Shown here: positions 12,796-23,715 of the stretch, piece after piece | Layout of the letters: each line of letters begins with the position of its first letter | How positions within the stretch are numbered: position 1 is the stretch's first letter | Source: Taenia hydatigena | Taxonomy: Eukaryota; Platyhelminthes; Cestoda; Cyclophyllidea; Taeniidae | Direction: 5' to 3' | Length of the DNA: 64,000 bases | NCBI GenBank assembly: GCA_036345935.2 | Contig: JADWOT020000001.1 | Location: 34,639,412 to 34,703,411, forward strand | Notes under the pieces: generated by a model | Database searches by the model: none | What the model was told of the DNA's origin: nothing | What the model saw: only the letters and a program-made list of their open reading frames with translations | Made by a program: the position numbers and the translations under genes

Positions 12796-13259
12796 ACCCA
12801 ACGATGAGGTCGCTCTTTTTTCCCTGCGCGCAGAGTAGTTGAACAATTACAGTCCAGTGACCAACAATTGCATCAGTCAAAGGTGATACAGACAAGACAC
12901 TTGTAGTGCAACAGCAGCAAAGCATGGGCTTTGCACACATTACTGCTTCTTCTACTGTATTCCTTCCAATTCATCCTGCAATTAAGTGCGCATTTGATCA
13001 CTTTCTGCAGTTGCAATAATAAACACACCCACTCCATCCACCTACACCACTGAAGTAGTCGTGGCAAAGTCCATCGCCACACAAGGAAGCGCTGAGTAGA
13101 CTTATCTATGTCCATCACATTTTCCCATTGCGGAAAGTGTGTTGAATAGTCGGTAGCTGGATTACTGGCTACCTTCTTTACTCATGACTCACTAAAAGTG
13201 ACATAGTTGCCCAACACTTAAATGAATCCTTGTAGTTGAAATGGCAGCATCTTACACAC

Positions 13260-13450
13260 CCACGCACTCACTCGAGCCACCGATGATTTTCGCATTGCCT
13301 TTTATCCAACCCTGCCCACATAGAAGGCAAAAGGAAGGTATTGCTGTGACGAAACTCTGTTAGAACGATGCAATCATGCTATGGGGTGTGGGGAAGAGGG
13401 ATAGGGAGAAGGGGAAAAGAAACGAGGCAAAGGATCCCTAACAACTTCAA
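13260..13450 (+). repeat. Short dispersed repeat shared with 60590-60760
   Basis: Shared blocks are an acctt(c)/ggaaggta region and atgcaatcatgc followed by gggtgtggsgaaga and a purine-rich run. Both copies lie near members of the R3 repeat family, suggesting they were once parts of a longer unit. Confidence 0.45.
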
Positions 13451-13552
13451 CAGCAGTAGATGCGCCATCTTCCTGCGCGTTCTCTAATTACTCCGGGTTG
13501 GTGTTTTGGCCCTAAAAGAATAAGTGAAAAAGAGAAGGGTGAGGATGAGAAA

Positions 13553-13695
13553 TGAGGAGGATGAGGAGGAGGAGGAGGAGAAGGAGGAGGAGGAGGAGGA
13601 GGAGGAGGAGGGGAGGAGGAGGAGGAGGAGGAGGAGGAGGAGGAGGAGGAGGAGGGGAGGAGGAGGAGGAGGAGGAGGAGGAGGAGGAGGAGGAG
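13553..13695 (+). repeat. (GGA)n / (GAG)n trinucleotide microsatellite
   Basis: An almost uninterrupted purine run of GAG/GGA units about 140 bp long with a few single-G expansions. It makes long artificial frames on both strands (poly-Glu/Arg/Gly on plus, poly-Ser/Pro/Leu on minus). It lies downstream of the minus-strand gene at 14.0-14.6 kb. Confidence 0.95.
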
Positions 13696-14029
13696 AGCTT
13701 ATGAGTACGGAGAGCTTACGGGGGTGCTGAGCATTCCACTCTAGCCACCAGCGCTCAGCTAAAAGATGCAACAAGACCATATCGACGTGGATAATGCCTG
13801 TAAATTAGGTGGTTTAAAGTGGAAATCGCGCTAGTGCTACTGCTAGCTGCCCAAACATTGAAAGCAAGTCAGCTGAATGACGTATGCTGAGTCTGCAAGT
13901 AATTATGGACCAAGTGATTGAGCACAAAAGCATGAAGTGTGTCTTGATCCAGAGCCGCTATGTAACTCCTACAAAGTGATTTGACCAGTAGGAAGAGGAG
14001 GAGGGGGAAAAGAAGGGAGTGAGACTCAC

Positions 14030-14227
14030 TTGGGTCGGTGCCTGGACACACGGCCCCAGTGGCCTGTGCAACCTCCTCGTCACGAAGGGGAGAGATGGCG
14101 AAACTGGTTGCCTCCTGGTCCACTGAGGCCGGTGGCAGCCTTCGGTGGTGGCGCACACAGGGCTTAGCCTCAACTCCAACTGAGCGCTGGTGGCGCTCTC
14201 CCGCCTCGCCTTTCCTTCTTGTCACAT
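14030..14227 (-). CDS. Membrane-protein gene fragment, exon 2
   Basis: 198 nt between an acceptor (ccttgtag) and a donor (cccaa|gtgagt). It begins with two bases that complete the phase-1 codon of exon 1 and ends in phase 1. It encodes a basic, His-rich hydrophilic segment: VTRRKGEAGERHQRSVGVEA, then KPCVRHHRRLPPASVDQEAT, then SFAISPLRDEEVAQ. The same frame is open and similar at 8.6 kb and 12.66 kb, which supports its being coding rather than chance. A possible next acceptor is ttacttgcag, about 130 bp on; joining there gives a short tail and a stop, but this is speculative. Confidence 0.55.
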
Positions 14228-14268
14228 CTACAAGGCAGCAGATTGATTAGCAAAATGGACACACTTAC

Positions 14269-14645
14269 AGTCGACAAGGGTTCCGGCGATTCCAACAATT
14301 GCATACAGGTAGGACCATGTAAGTAGGTTCAGTGCACTACTGCTCCGATTGAGCAGTGCAAAGCTCACATACGCGAGCAGAAATACGGCGTAGAGCACTC
14401 CTTCTTCCGACAACATCGCGAGTGAATCACGGAAATATGAAACTGGTGACGGTGCGCCTGACAGCACATCGATCGTTGGATCGAAGACGACAATTTGAAA
14501 TGCACGTGACAGCGCGCAATGAGTGAAGCAGACTGGTCGCGAATGACTGAGAAACGTGAGGCTTCGTAAACGATCTGACCAAGGAGAGAGTCGACGACAG
14601 ATTGAAGCACACCAAGTAAAATGTGGTCCAGAAATTAAATATCAC
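14269..14645 (-). CDS. Membrane-protein gene fragment, exon 1 (partial)
   Basis: The minus strand is open for 125 codons from 14645 down to a donor at t|gtaagt (exon end 14269, phase 1). The C-terminal half reads FDPTIDVLSGAPSPVSYFRD, then a hydrophobic helix GVLYAVFLLAYVSFALLN and a second one, LLTWSYLYAIVGIAGTLVD. The helix region is conserved in frame with the 8.4-kb copy. A 41-bp intron (14228-14268, containing ctaat and ending ccttgtag) joins it to the next exon in phase. The 5' part of the frame, above about 14480, is less certain: another open frame overlaps it there and could be the real one, which would imply a frameshift. Family unknown; the two helices suggest an integral membrane protein. 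Confidence 0.5.
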
Positions 14646-14649
14646 TCTG

Positions 14650-15250
14650 AGTTATGCTTTTGTGTGGCTGTCGTGTTGCTAGGCTTCGAGGGTGGTTTGG
14701 ACAATGCGAAAGCTAAAAGCAGAATTGAGGGGTCTTCATGGATCATGTCCGGTGGTAATGCAATAAGAGGAGTGAAGGAACAAAAAGTCAGCGATAAAGT
14801 ATGAGATGATGCAGTCATCGGTAAAAGGTGTTTCAGCAACTCATTTTCCTCTGTCTGTTAAATATATGCATTCTACCCTGATATTTTGCCTTCGTTTGCC
14901 TTCAAGGGAGCCTTCGAACCCCACAATAGGGAGCTGACTCGGAAGTGGGATTATGAGGCAGAGGGGAAAAAGGAAAAGAAGGAGGAGAAGGAGGAGGGAC
15001 CGCAAGGACAAACTCACAAGAGTGAAAGATTATGGATGCGATTATTAGCCCTAACATTATCTGTGGCTCAGTAAACATTCTCATACCCTCTTAGCCTTCT
15101 CATGCCCTTGACAGAGGGAATCAAAAAGTTTAGATCAATTCACACAAAAGTAATCCTGTTAACTTGTCATGATCAACTATCTTAGCAAAATCGAACTAGT
15201 TTTCACAATTGCATTTGGGTTATTGGCAGATCAGGTAAGTTCAGACAATT
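14650..15250. other. Spacer between gene fragment and repeat
   Basis: A minus-strand open frame at 14642-14839 may be an upstream exon of the 14-kb gene (aacag acceptor-like site upstream), but no donor supports it. A purine-rich run lies at 14965-15000. Nothing else is supported. Confidence 0.35.
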
Positions 15251-15259
15251 ACAAGTCAT

Positions 15260-16025
15260 ATCATGACAGCTACCACACGAGGTAGAAGGTCAGGTAGCAC
15301 TCCACTGAATGGAACAACTGCCAATGCGATTGATGCTCAAATGAGGAAGCAATGACGAAGTTGATCCTGGAATCAGGAAGTAATTAAGAAGTTGGCTACT
15401 GTGCCACCGCGTCTACGTGTAGTGAGATGTGCAGGCATCGCAACCGCGAATTGCCAACTCAGAACGTAGCTTACACCCCAACAGCCAAGAAGACTTTCAA
15501 CAGAATTTCATAGAATTGCGTATCTTTTGTAAAGGTGATTGACACATGCAAGACCATGTGGGTAGGGTCAGTCCATTGCTCCATTTGAGCAAACCGTCTA
15601 TTCGTTTTGAGCGTGAACTTTGCTACAAAACACATGCTTGAAGCAAATTGAAGTGTACAGCTACTTAACAAAACGACCTTGCTCGTTGTAGTTTGAACCA
15701 CTTTCACGACTTGTTGGCAAACCTAATAGTATCACTATTATGCATTTATATTACTGATATACAAATATTAACAACTTTCTCCTATTGCTCACTTTGTAAA
15801 TTGGAATTGGTGTGTTTGCTACTTAACTTATACGCGAAAGTCGAAACTTTAAGTATTTATCGTAATTATAATTCCATTGTAAATGCATAAACATTTAGAA
15901 TTCGTTTGTTTTACCGGACGAACTACGATCTGATTGATCGGATTTGTGCGCGGCTTGCGTAAGTGGTGCGCGTTTTTGGGGATATTTTTTGTGGAATAAT
16001 GCGCCTTTATCCGCTGCCAAAAGTT
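15260..16025 (+). repeat. Dispersed repeat, family R3 with intact empty site
   Basis: Collinear with 60980-61920, and its left part with 12080-12335. At 15430 it reads gatgtgcaggcatcgcaacc without interruption. The 61-kb copy has 227 bp inserted exactly after gtgca, so this copy preserves the pre-insertion site. The right end contains the conserved island described separately. Confidence 0.75.
15944..16022 (+). promoter_or_regulatory. Conserved CpG-containing island, candidate 5' exon or promoter
   Basis: 79 bp are almost unchanged between here and 61832-61910, while flanking sequence of the same duplication is clearly more diverged. Core words are tgtgcgcggcttgcgtaagt, gtggtgcgcgtttt and aatgcgcctttatccgctgc. 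Twelve bases past it is a consensus donor (agctcg|gtaagt, GT at 16035). One frame is open from 15938 to 16034 and ends in phase 1, matching the phase-1 start of the exon at 16922. The 61-kb copy has stops in that frame, so conservation may be at DNA or RNA level rather than protein level. Confidence 0.4.
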
Positions 16026-16921
16026 GGGAGCTCGGTAAGTATTGAGTATCTTTTGAGTAGTTTTAGTTAGTCAGTTGTTGTGAGATACTTTGAATGTCGA
16101 TTTTCTTCTTTTATGCACATGCTTGTTGGGGTAGACGCAAATGCCTCTTAATGTGAATGTTGACGGCTGCTTTTCAACTGCAAGGTCTCCTCATGTGCAC
16201 TTTTCGGTGTGTAGAGATAAATTGCGACTGTTTAAGCAGATTGTGGTGTTGTTTGTATTTTTGCTGACATTTGAATTTGAGTGATGAGGCGTAATTTTGT
16301 GGAGAGGAGCTAAAACCCTACCAAGTGCTTGGCAATTACTTGCTTGGTGGTTTCTTGCCATTAGGCACCCACTTTATGAATGTGTGTAGATATATGCATT
16401 TGCTTCCTCAATCAGTTTAGTTGTTAGACCAACCGTTTCAGAAATAGGTGCAGTTGCTGTCATAACTTTTTGTTTTCCATTTGCATTGCCTAATCACGTT
16501 GATTCTTTTTACTGCAAAACACTTCTTTGGATTGAGTACGATTGCTTTGGCTGTTTTTAAGTGGTTTGTTATTTTAGTAAGAATGAGTTTTGATGAATGA
16601 GGTCCAATTTGATGAAGGGACTTGTAACTTTGGTAAAGTAAACGCAAAAGCCTCATAATGTGGCTACTAGGACATTTTGTTTTCCAACTACGATGCCTAC
16701 TCACGTGCACTTTTTGCTGTATAGCACTTGAAGCGATAAGTTAAGATTGTTTCGGCGATTTGTAATTTGTTTGCTTTCTAATGACGATAGATTTTGTTGG
16801 GAGGAGTTCTAACTTTGCTAAGGACGTGACAACTAATCATGATCATTTTCTTGCTACTAAGTATTCACTATATTTATAAATGTTGCTGCGTATTTTTTTG
16901 TCCCTTTTCGTGGTAGTATAG

Positions 16922-17010
16922 GTACTGAAGAAGAAGTAGAGGAAGAAAAAGAAGCTGCAGCAGCAATGAGTGCGAATCTCGCCTTTGTTATCACTTCACA
17001 TATTTCTCAG
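16922..17010 (+). CDS. Candidate exon of gene copy A, acidic N-terminal segment
   Basis: An acceptor (gtggtagtatag) and a donor (ctcag|gtaaga) bound 89 nt that are open in one frame: two bases, then 29 codons TEEEVEEEKEAAAA plus MSANLAFVITSHISQ. It ends in phase 0. The internal ATG at 16966 has G at -3 and could be the translation start. Phases fit both the preceding donor at 16035 and the exon starting at 17424. No equivalent was found beside copies B and C, which therefore appear to lack the 5' end of the gene. Confidence 0.4.
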
Positions 17011-17423
17011 GTAAGATTGGATCGTGGTGAATGAGTTGTTGCTGTCCCTTGTTGTGTGCAGTAATGGAATCAATGTGCGTTCATATGTTGGGTGGGAAAG
17101 TGCTGTTCTCCTTTACCTGCGCTACTTTCATTACTGTGATATGCGTGTTGTTGGAGCACATATGGATGGCGGAGGAGTGTGGGCAGGACCAGGGTTGTTT
17201 ATCGTGTTGATGTGATTCTTGCTGTGAAACATGTCGTGTGGAGGGCCTCGGTGATGGCTTAATGGTAGGTTGCTCAGCTTTGATGGCATGAGTTTGTGTC
17301 TCTGAGTGAGGTAGACGCTGCAGGGGTATGAGCGGAGGAAGAAGAATTGGATAGTGGGAGGCTTTGGCATCACTACGCAGATTGTACTGCGTCGTTTCAT
17401 ATCTTGATCATACGGATTTCGAG

Positions 17424-20190
17424 CATCGGGATTGTGGACACATAAACGCCCTAGCCAATGGTATCTCGTCAAAGCAAACGCTCGTTGTGACAGGTTCGAT
17501 GTGGCAAACGTTGGATCTCCTCCAAAACTTGGGCTGCATGCAAAAGATGTTCAAGGCCGTAGGTGGCTTTGACTTTCTCCCTTTTTTAAACTTACCTAAT
17601 AGTTGTCGCACTTGGTGCAACAGGTGGCAAAACGATTGGACGATTAATTTGGTGGAGATGGTACTGTGGACCTGTCTCCATATCATATGGAGAAGGAGTA
17701 GAGGTTCACCCGCTCAGGATTGTTTACGATTAGTCAGTCTATGACGGCATCCCATAAAGTGTTTAAAGGTCTTCAAAATAAATATTATACAATGATACTT
17801 GAAAAGACCTACAATTTTTAGGCATGCAGTGGGTGGATTCGGAACAGAGTGAGAGCAATTTAAAACTACCGAGCCGTAGATAACAGATCGGCTTGGCGCT
17901 ATTGTCTTTGTGAATGCATTATCGTAGGCTATAGTGGTATCTTTATCTCCCTGCAACTAATCACTTTGCATGAGAATAAGAATTCTCAAGTACTAATAAT
18001 TTTGAAATGCAAATTTGGTACATCAAAGGCTATTCGTTTACATTATGTGACTACACTTGTCGATTAGAAAGAATGCTTCATTTCGCGACTGGATCTTCCT
18101 GATTTCGGCATTTTACCTGCGGACTGCGTGATCGCACGTGTGGCACTCGGTGACACGTACTGGCAGACACCGAGACACAACATTTTATTGATCGGCATGA
18201 ACGCTGAATTTACGTTGAATACTAAGGAATGAAGATTCTAAGATTAGAAAACTTTGATTTCGCTCTCTAGTGACCAGCTTTACGCTCTATACGTGTTGCT
18301 CGAATAAGAGGACATCAACTTATGGTTGGTGAGCGTTGCGAGTTAAGGTGCACAGTCGTAGTCATAATAAGAATTCAACTCGAGGTCGAAGCTGACCTCA
18401 AATCGCATGAGGTTGATCTTTTAATGCTAAACAGGATGACGCCTTCTTAACAGGAACCTGACACACCTGTGAAAGTGAGTTTGCTAGTTTCTTTCGCTTG
18501 AGGAGTCCAACACTTTCAACATGTGCATGGCTCAACTGCCCATTCAAGTGTTGAATGCATGTTCGCAATTAATCTTGGGGCTCATGCGCCATCTTGCCAT
18601 CATGGTATCACATCATCAAGAGAGCATTGGTGGTTTAAGTGGGATTTAAGAGCGCGACAGTCGAACACTTCATTGCGACATCATTCTCCACGTATAAATA
18701 TTAGTAAGATGTGGCGTTTGTTGGCAGCGTCTGCTTCATCTGCAGCCACAGCTACGTTCGACAGCCGACTAGTCAGGTTTAAATTAGCTGTCAGCCGAAT
18801 TGTTAAATGACTGAGAGCTGAGCCATCCACCTGAACAGCTAGCCTCCCATCTGACCACCAGCTCTCATGGATATATTCATTGGCACGGTAAGATGTCAGA
18901 GGTCGAGCTGTCTTTTCTACGTCCTCTGAAGGTACATACGCACCACCAACAGCACCAAGAATTCAGATCTCAGAGCACAATTGTTTGATTGAATTGAACC
19001 ATGGGCAAGTTTGGAAACTAGACAACCATTGTCAGCCTCCCAGGCAGAGGTGGTGTACGTTCGTTTTGTCACATGAATGGCGAGCTGCAACGCTGGACGT
19101 TATTAATGTGGAATACTATTTTAGGCGAATGGCCCACATCCTCTTAGCGAGACACATCAGTGACCACAGAAGTATCCAGAGGACAGGGAATATCTTGCGA
19201 CTGAGTGGATTACATTGTGCAACGGAAAGTAAGTGCGCTTAACAATGCAATGCGGCTAATAACGGCGTGGGTGTGCATGAAGGCGATGGAGCCTATGTGA
19301 TTTAGTATGATTGCACAACCCTTCCATTTTCCAATAATTATACGATGGCTTTGTGTTGCGAATAGCGCAATGCTGAACCACGTCACGAATGCATGACATA
19401 ACTTTTGACCAAGGCGATTCATTAGACCTTGCTGCATTCACTTATTCCTTACTGATGGTGCAAAAATCGTTGGCGTTTGCTGTTTCTGCAGCCTGTCCCT
19501 CGTCAGACAGTTTAATTCTTCTTGCGGATGAGATTGCATGCGCCTGGGTGGATGCCATGTAAGTTACTTTTGTATAACTTGCTCTATGGAAGAAATTGGA
19601 TCATTAAATTCAGTCCCAATATAGTGCCACTTGCAAACATCTTGAATCGGTTGATGTGAAGATAGTAAAGAGTTAGAACACACTTGCAATCTACCAGTTG
19701 ATGCCTCTCTCGATGGTATCAAAGCAGAGACCAAAAAACGCACAGTACGTTTTTTTGCGAAAGTCATTGAATAATCTTTTCCTTCTTAAAAAGGGCTTTG
19801 GCATTAAAGTCGTTATAAATCTCATTCACCGCTGCCTCCAGCCTGCGTATGAGACCCGAGTAACACATAGTGCGGTGGAATGCACTAAAGTTGCCTCTTC
19901 CAACTTCCTTCTCTAGACATGCCTTAACCAGACCCACGTCACTATTGACGGGTCCTGCTAAGAAAGAGAAGGGGAATCACAAATCAAAGAAGGGAAAAAT
20001 TTTGGCCTAAACTGCTGTCAACATAAGGCGGAATCCAGGCTGCCGAGTGTGGCTATTTGCAAATTATCGCAGTAAAATGTTATAATCATGTCAAACGTTA
20101 GAATCTTAACTGCAGACATTTCAGCGATTCTTTGATGGTTATGGCAGTGGCGAACCTTCATCTTACATTGGTAATCCTAACGTGGATTGA
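17424..20190 (+). pseudogene. Multi-exon gene, copy A (decayed)
   Basis: Exons collinear with the left-arm gene. Exon 17424-17558 (45 codons, phase 0/0) contains SSKQTLVVTGSMWQTLDLL and MQKMF. The next, from 17624, begins VAKRLDD and then hits TAA, followed by TAG four lines of homology later (DGTVDLSPYHMEKE-stop), where copy B is open. A later exon, 18068-18232 after acceptor cgattag, contains LPADCVIARVALGDTYWQTP. Exon 18728-18810 follows acceptor ttggcag. A terminal exon at 20125-20190 follows acceptor acatttcag and reads RFFDGYGSGEPSS...NPNVD-stop. The nonsense codons suggest a pseudogene, although alternative splicing of the middle exon cannot be excluded. Protein family not recognised. 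Confidence 0.45.
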
Positions 20191-20199
20191 ATTGCACTT

Positions 20200-22670
20200 C
20201 TCTACCGTCTTCACTGCCTTCAGGGTGCTGCTTCTTTTCGTCGGTTGGCATCAGAGGCAAGGATGGCCGGCAACCAAATGAATGTTAAATTTGATGTACG
20301 GTCATTTGAGTCGAATCAATTTCGTGGTCCACATCCCCCTCGACCGCCTCTACTTACTGCTTCTTAGTAGGACCACGAAACCAAATGGTTCGATTTGGCA
20401 AGGCGATGTGTTTAAAATATGCCTTATTGCACAGCATGCATCAAATGAAATGTTTTTTTACCTTTAGCGCCAGTTTTGTCCGCAAAATACTGTATTCACT
20501 GGTCTCATTTCGACTTGGCTGAACGTTGTTTGACAGAAACACCTAGCCTTTCGATAAGGGTGATTCCGCTTCTACAATGCGTAGTGTTCCTCGCACCTTT
20601 GTTCTTTTAAGACTTTGAATTATAAAGTCGGCATCATTGATAAGGCTTCTTTGCTTAGTGGCGTAAAATTGGAGGCACTTTGCATGACTTCGTAGCCACA
20701 GTACAGCCAAGAGAGATGCTCGAAGCGGACCAATCATGGATCTATATCCGCCTTGAAGACCTGTTTTAAGGTTTTAGTGCATAGATGTTGGTAAAGTAGT
20801 ATACTGCTGAAAGCACGGAGGAGGAGGGATGCCTGCCTGAGAAGACGAGTGTTGAGTGGAACTTCCCTAACTCTTTGCATTGCTGAATGCATTTGGTGAG
20901 GATAAGGGAGAACATCTGCAATCTAACTAAAATCTGCTACCTTTACCTACCCACCGCCTTGAATTGGGCTTGCGTTCACGTGGTTGGGATCCCACTAACC
21001 GCCTAGTCTGATGTTCATTCCACAACGCAGAGAAGTGTGCATGAAGAAACTCAGTCAGTCAATTGCACCTGGTCAGAGTTGATAGCCTGGTTGAGAGTGT
21101 GAGAAATTGAGGGATTTTGAAGGCGTCAATCTGTAGAAACTGATTGTCTGTTGTGGAAGCAGATCAGCATTTACAAACATATTAGCTTCTAAGCAGCTAA
21201 TATCATTAATAAAATTAAGGCAATATCTTATCCTTAAAGAAATGATTCTCGTTGACTTTTGAAAGTAGTGGTTGTTGTTACTTGAAACGGACAATTACTC
21301 CATTGTGTCACATGCGTGCGACACGTGTCATTTGCTAGGCAAGGACGATTGCTCATCTTGGCTTGAACCACAGACGCATTAATGTAAACGAACAAATACG
21401 ACATCAGTTCATTGGTCTGGCGCCAGTTACCTGAATCGAACCTGAAATGTGGCGGTCGTAGTGCGGCCGCTAGGAGGCACACCATCATATTCGAATGCGA
21501 AATTACTTGTTTCCCCGTAGACTGTAGTTCCGCCTTGATGGCACAACCAATAGACTAGGTCAGTGAGCACTCGGCTCCTATATGCCTCGAAAGAACCAGT
21601 CATTTACTTTACTGCTTCTGTTTCAGTAAGTTCTTAGTGTTTCGCTTCATTTTATCATTAAAGCTAAGGAGTGTGTACACTTCCACCCTCTGCATTATTA
21701 TTCAAATGTGTTTGTAGATTGTTTATTCATTCCGCATTTGCAAATTTTAACGGACTTCTATTTCCATTGAGGTTTCGTTCGTACCTGCGTAGCTGACGTT
21801 ATCAATGTTCCCACTGTAATACGCCTAATTTCTTTCTTTGCCTTTACTTTGGCAGTACATTCAAACTAGCCGCCGCTTTGCAGGCCTACTTGCTTCGATG
21901 CTGACACACTGTGTCAAATAAGCTTTATCCATGTCCATGTGTTCGTGCTCCTCTCTTAACTAGAAACACAGTCCTCAAGCCCAAGACAATGAAGACGACT
22001 GTATAAACAAACCGACGTTGTTCATGGTTCTGCCTGGCGGCATGACCACAAGTTCAGTCGTTTAATTGCAGTTAACAAAGATCAAATGCATGATTAGTTG
22101 ACTGGAAGAAACTCCTTCCAACTCATGGGCACTAGGGCCTCCAAATGTTGCGTCAAGCAAGCAAATAAGGTACAGGCATAGGCGTTTACCTTGTGGCACT
22201 GTCTCCAGTACCAAATTATGCATCATGGAATGCAGAGGCAGACAGAGACGCTGCAAAGCATTACAGAAGCAAGCGTATTTTTGCTTGCACTTAACAAAAA
22301 TGCAAAAATGAGTTATTTTTGATTAAACGAAAATTCAAGCGATCGGGAAAATGGGGTGCTGATGGAATAAAACAGCGACGGATGAAAGATCACTTTAAAA
22401 ATACCTTTCGGAATAATTAGTCGCTTCTTGTTGTGTGATTGATTAGTCTTGTTGGGGCCTGGATGCTCTTTGAATGGCTTAAAGTTGACAAGAGAATCAT
22501 TACTACCAGCCCTTTCTGCAGACGAGCAAGATTGACGCAAGCAGTGGACTAGAAATTGTGAACAAAATGTGGAAATGGGGTAGTTGGAAGAGAAGATTTT
22601 GATTAGAGTATTATCAGTTAAATTAAATTATAGAAGTAAGCCACATAAGTTGGTTCCACTGAGCACAGCA
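20200..22670. other. No gene recognised
   Basis: Short frames only on both strands. No clear partner copy was seen in the window and no tandem repeat before 22677. Confidence 0.4.
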
Positions 22671-22676
22671 ATGCTC

Positions 22677-22745
22677 TCCATCCATCCATCCATCCATCCA
22701 TCCATCCATCCACCCATCCATCCATCCATCCATCCATCCATCCAT
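22677..22745 (+). repeat. (ATCC)n tetranucleotide microsatellite
   Basis: About 17 units of TCCA/CATC in a row with one C-for-T interruption near 22711. It creates an artificial Ser-Ile-His-Pro repeat in the plus-strand frame running through it. Confidence 0.95.
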
Positions 22746-22749
22746 TTTC

Positions 22750-23390
22750 TTCATTTTTCCTCAGCGAGTGTATTAGGTGTCCTCAGAACACATACGCCAT
22801 CAACCAGTCTACTGTTTCCATGGACTTCTCAAAAGTGCTGCACTCCTGCGAGTCAGAAATACTTAGAATTTGGACTTCCTAAAGTAGACACCTCTTCTAC
22901 ACTCTCTTTCTTCCCTTTTCCATCTTGTTTCCCTCAAAATGCCTTCGCGGTGGATGCATCTTGTGTCCATTGCCGCTGCTAATGCTACTGCTCACAGCAT
23001 CTCAGCAGTCATAGACTTCGCCATTTAATGTTTGGAAATATTTTAACTCTTTCCTTCATCCTTCTCCTTTCGTGTCACGCATGTGTGACGCGAGGGTGGG
23101 ATTGCCCATCTTAAATGACAACAACCGCTAATTTTGAATTTTGACTGGATTCATTAGAGAAAGGAAAAAAATTAGCTAAATATAATCAAATGCGCTTACA
23201 AAATCAGATCTGCTTCTACCAACAATGGAAACACAAATAAATATTTTTAGCAATATTAGGGCACTTCGAAGGGATCTGATGGTGTTCGGAATGCATTAAT
23301 AACCTAAACCTCGAACAAATATTATTTGGCACTGTCATGTTCAAACATGTCAGAGATCGGTGCCATCGCTCGTCACCCAGCGCCGCTGAA
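22750..23390. other. No gene recognised
   Basis: The open frame through the microsatellite continues to about 22980 but has no recognisable domain. Nothing else is supported. Confidence 0.4.
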
Positions 23391-23399
23391 GTGTCTCAC

Positions 23400-23715
23400 T
23401 GACTCACAATTGACTGTCTCATCTGTGCTCACGGCGACCAGTGACAAGTCAGAGGTGGTGCAGTAGCCACTGTTGCTGGAAATTTTATCAAATGAAGTAG
23501 CGCACCAGGGCAAATGTTGATGAAGACACAGCCCTTCCTACGTGTTCAGACAACCGATTTAAGTGTTTGAAAGCGGATCAGCGACGGCTGATAGTAAAAG
23601 TTTGTTGTGCGAGTTCCTTTCGCTATCAAGCGATTTCTCAATACAGCTTTTCTACACTGCCCACTATAAGCAATACTTCAAAATTCACATCCGTATAGGT
23701 TGCATCACGTATTCT
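23400..23715 (+). repeat. Dispersed ~300-bp repeat, family R4 copy 1
   Basis: Aligns in direct orientation with 33255-33540. Shared blocks are cggcgaccagtg, caagtcagaggtggtgcagt, agcgcaccagg, acacagccc and aaagtttgttgtg. The second copy ends exactly where the right palindrome arm begins. Confidence 0.7.

Noticed and set aside
13484..13780. Poly-Pro/Leu/Ser (minus) and poly-Glu/Arg/Gly (plus) frames
   Set aside because: They are direct translations of the GGA microsatellite.
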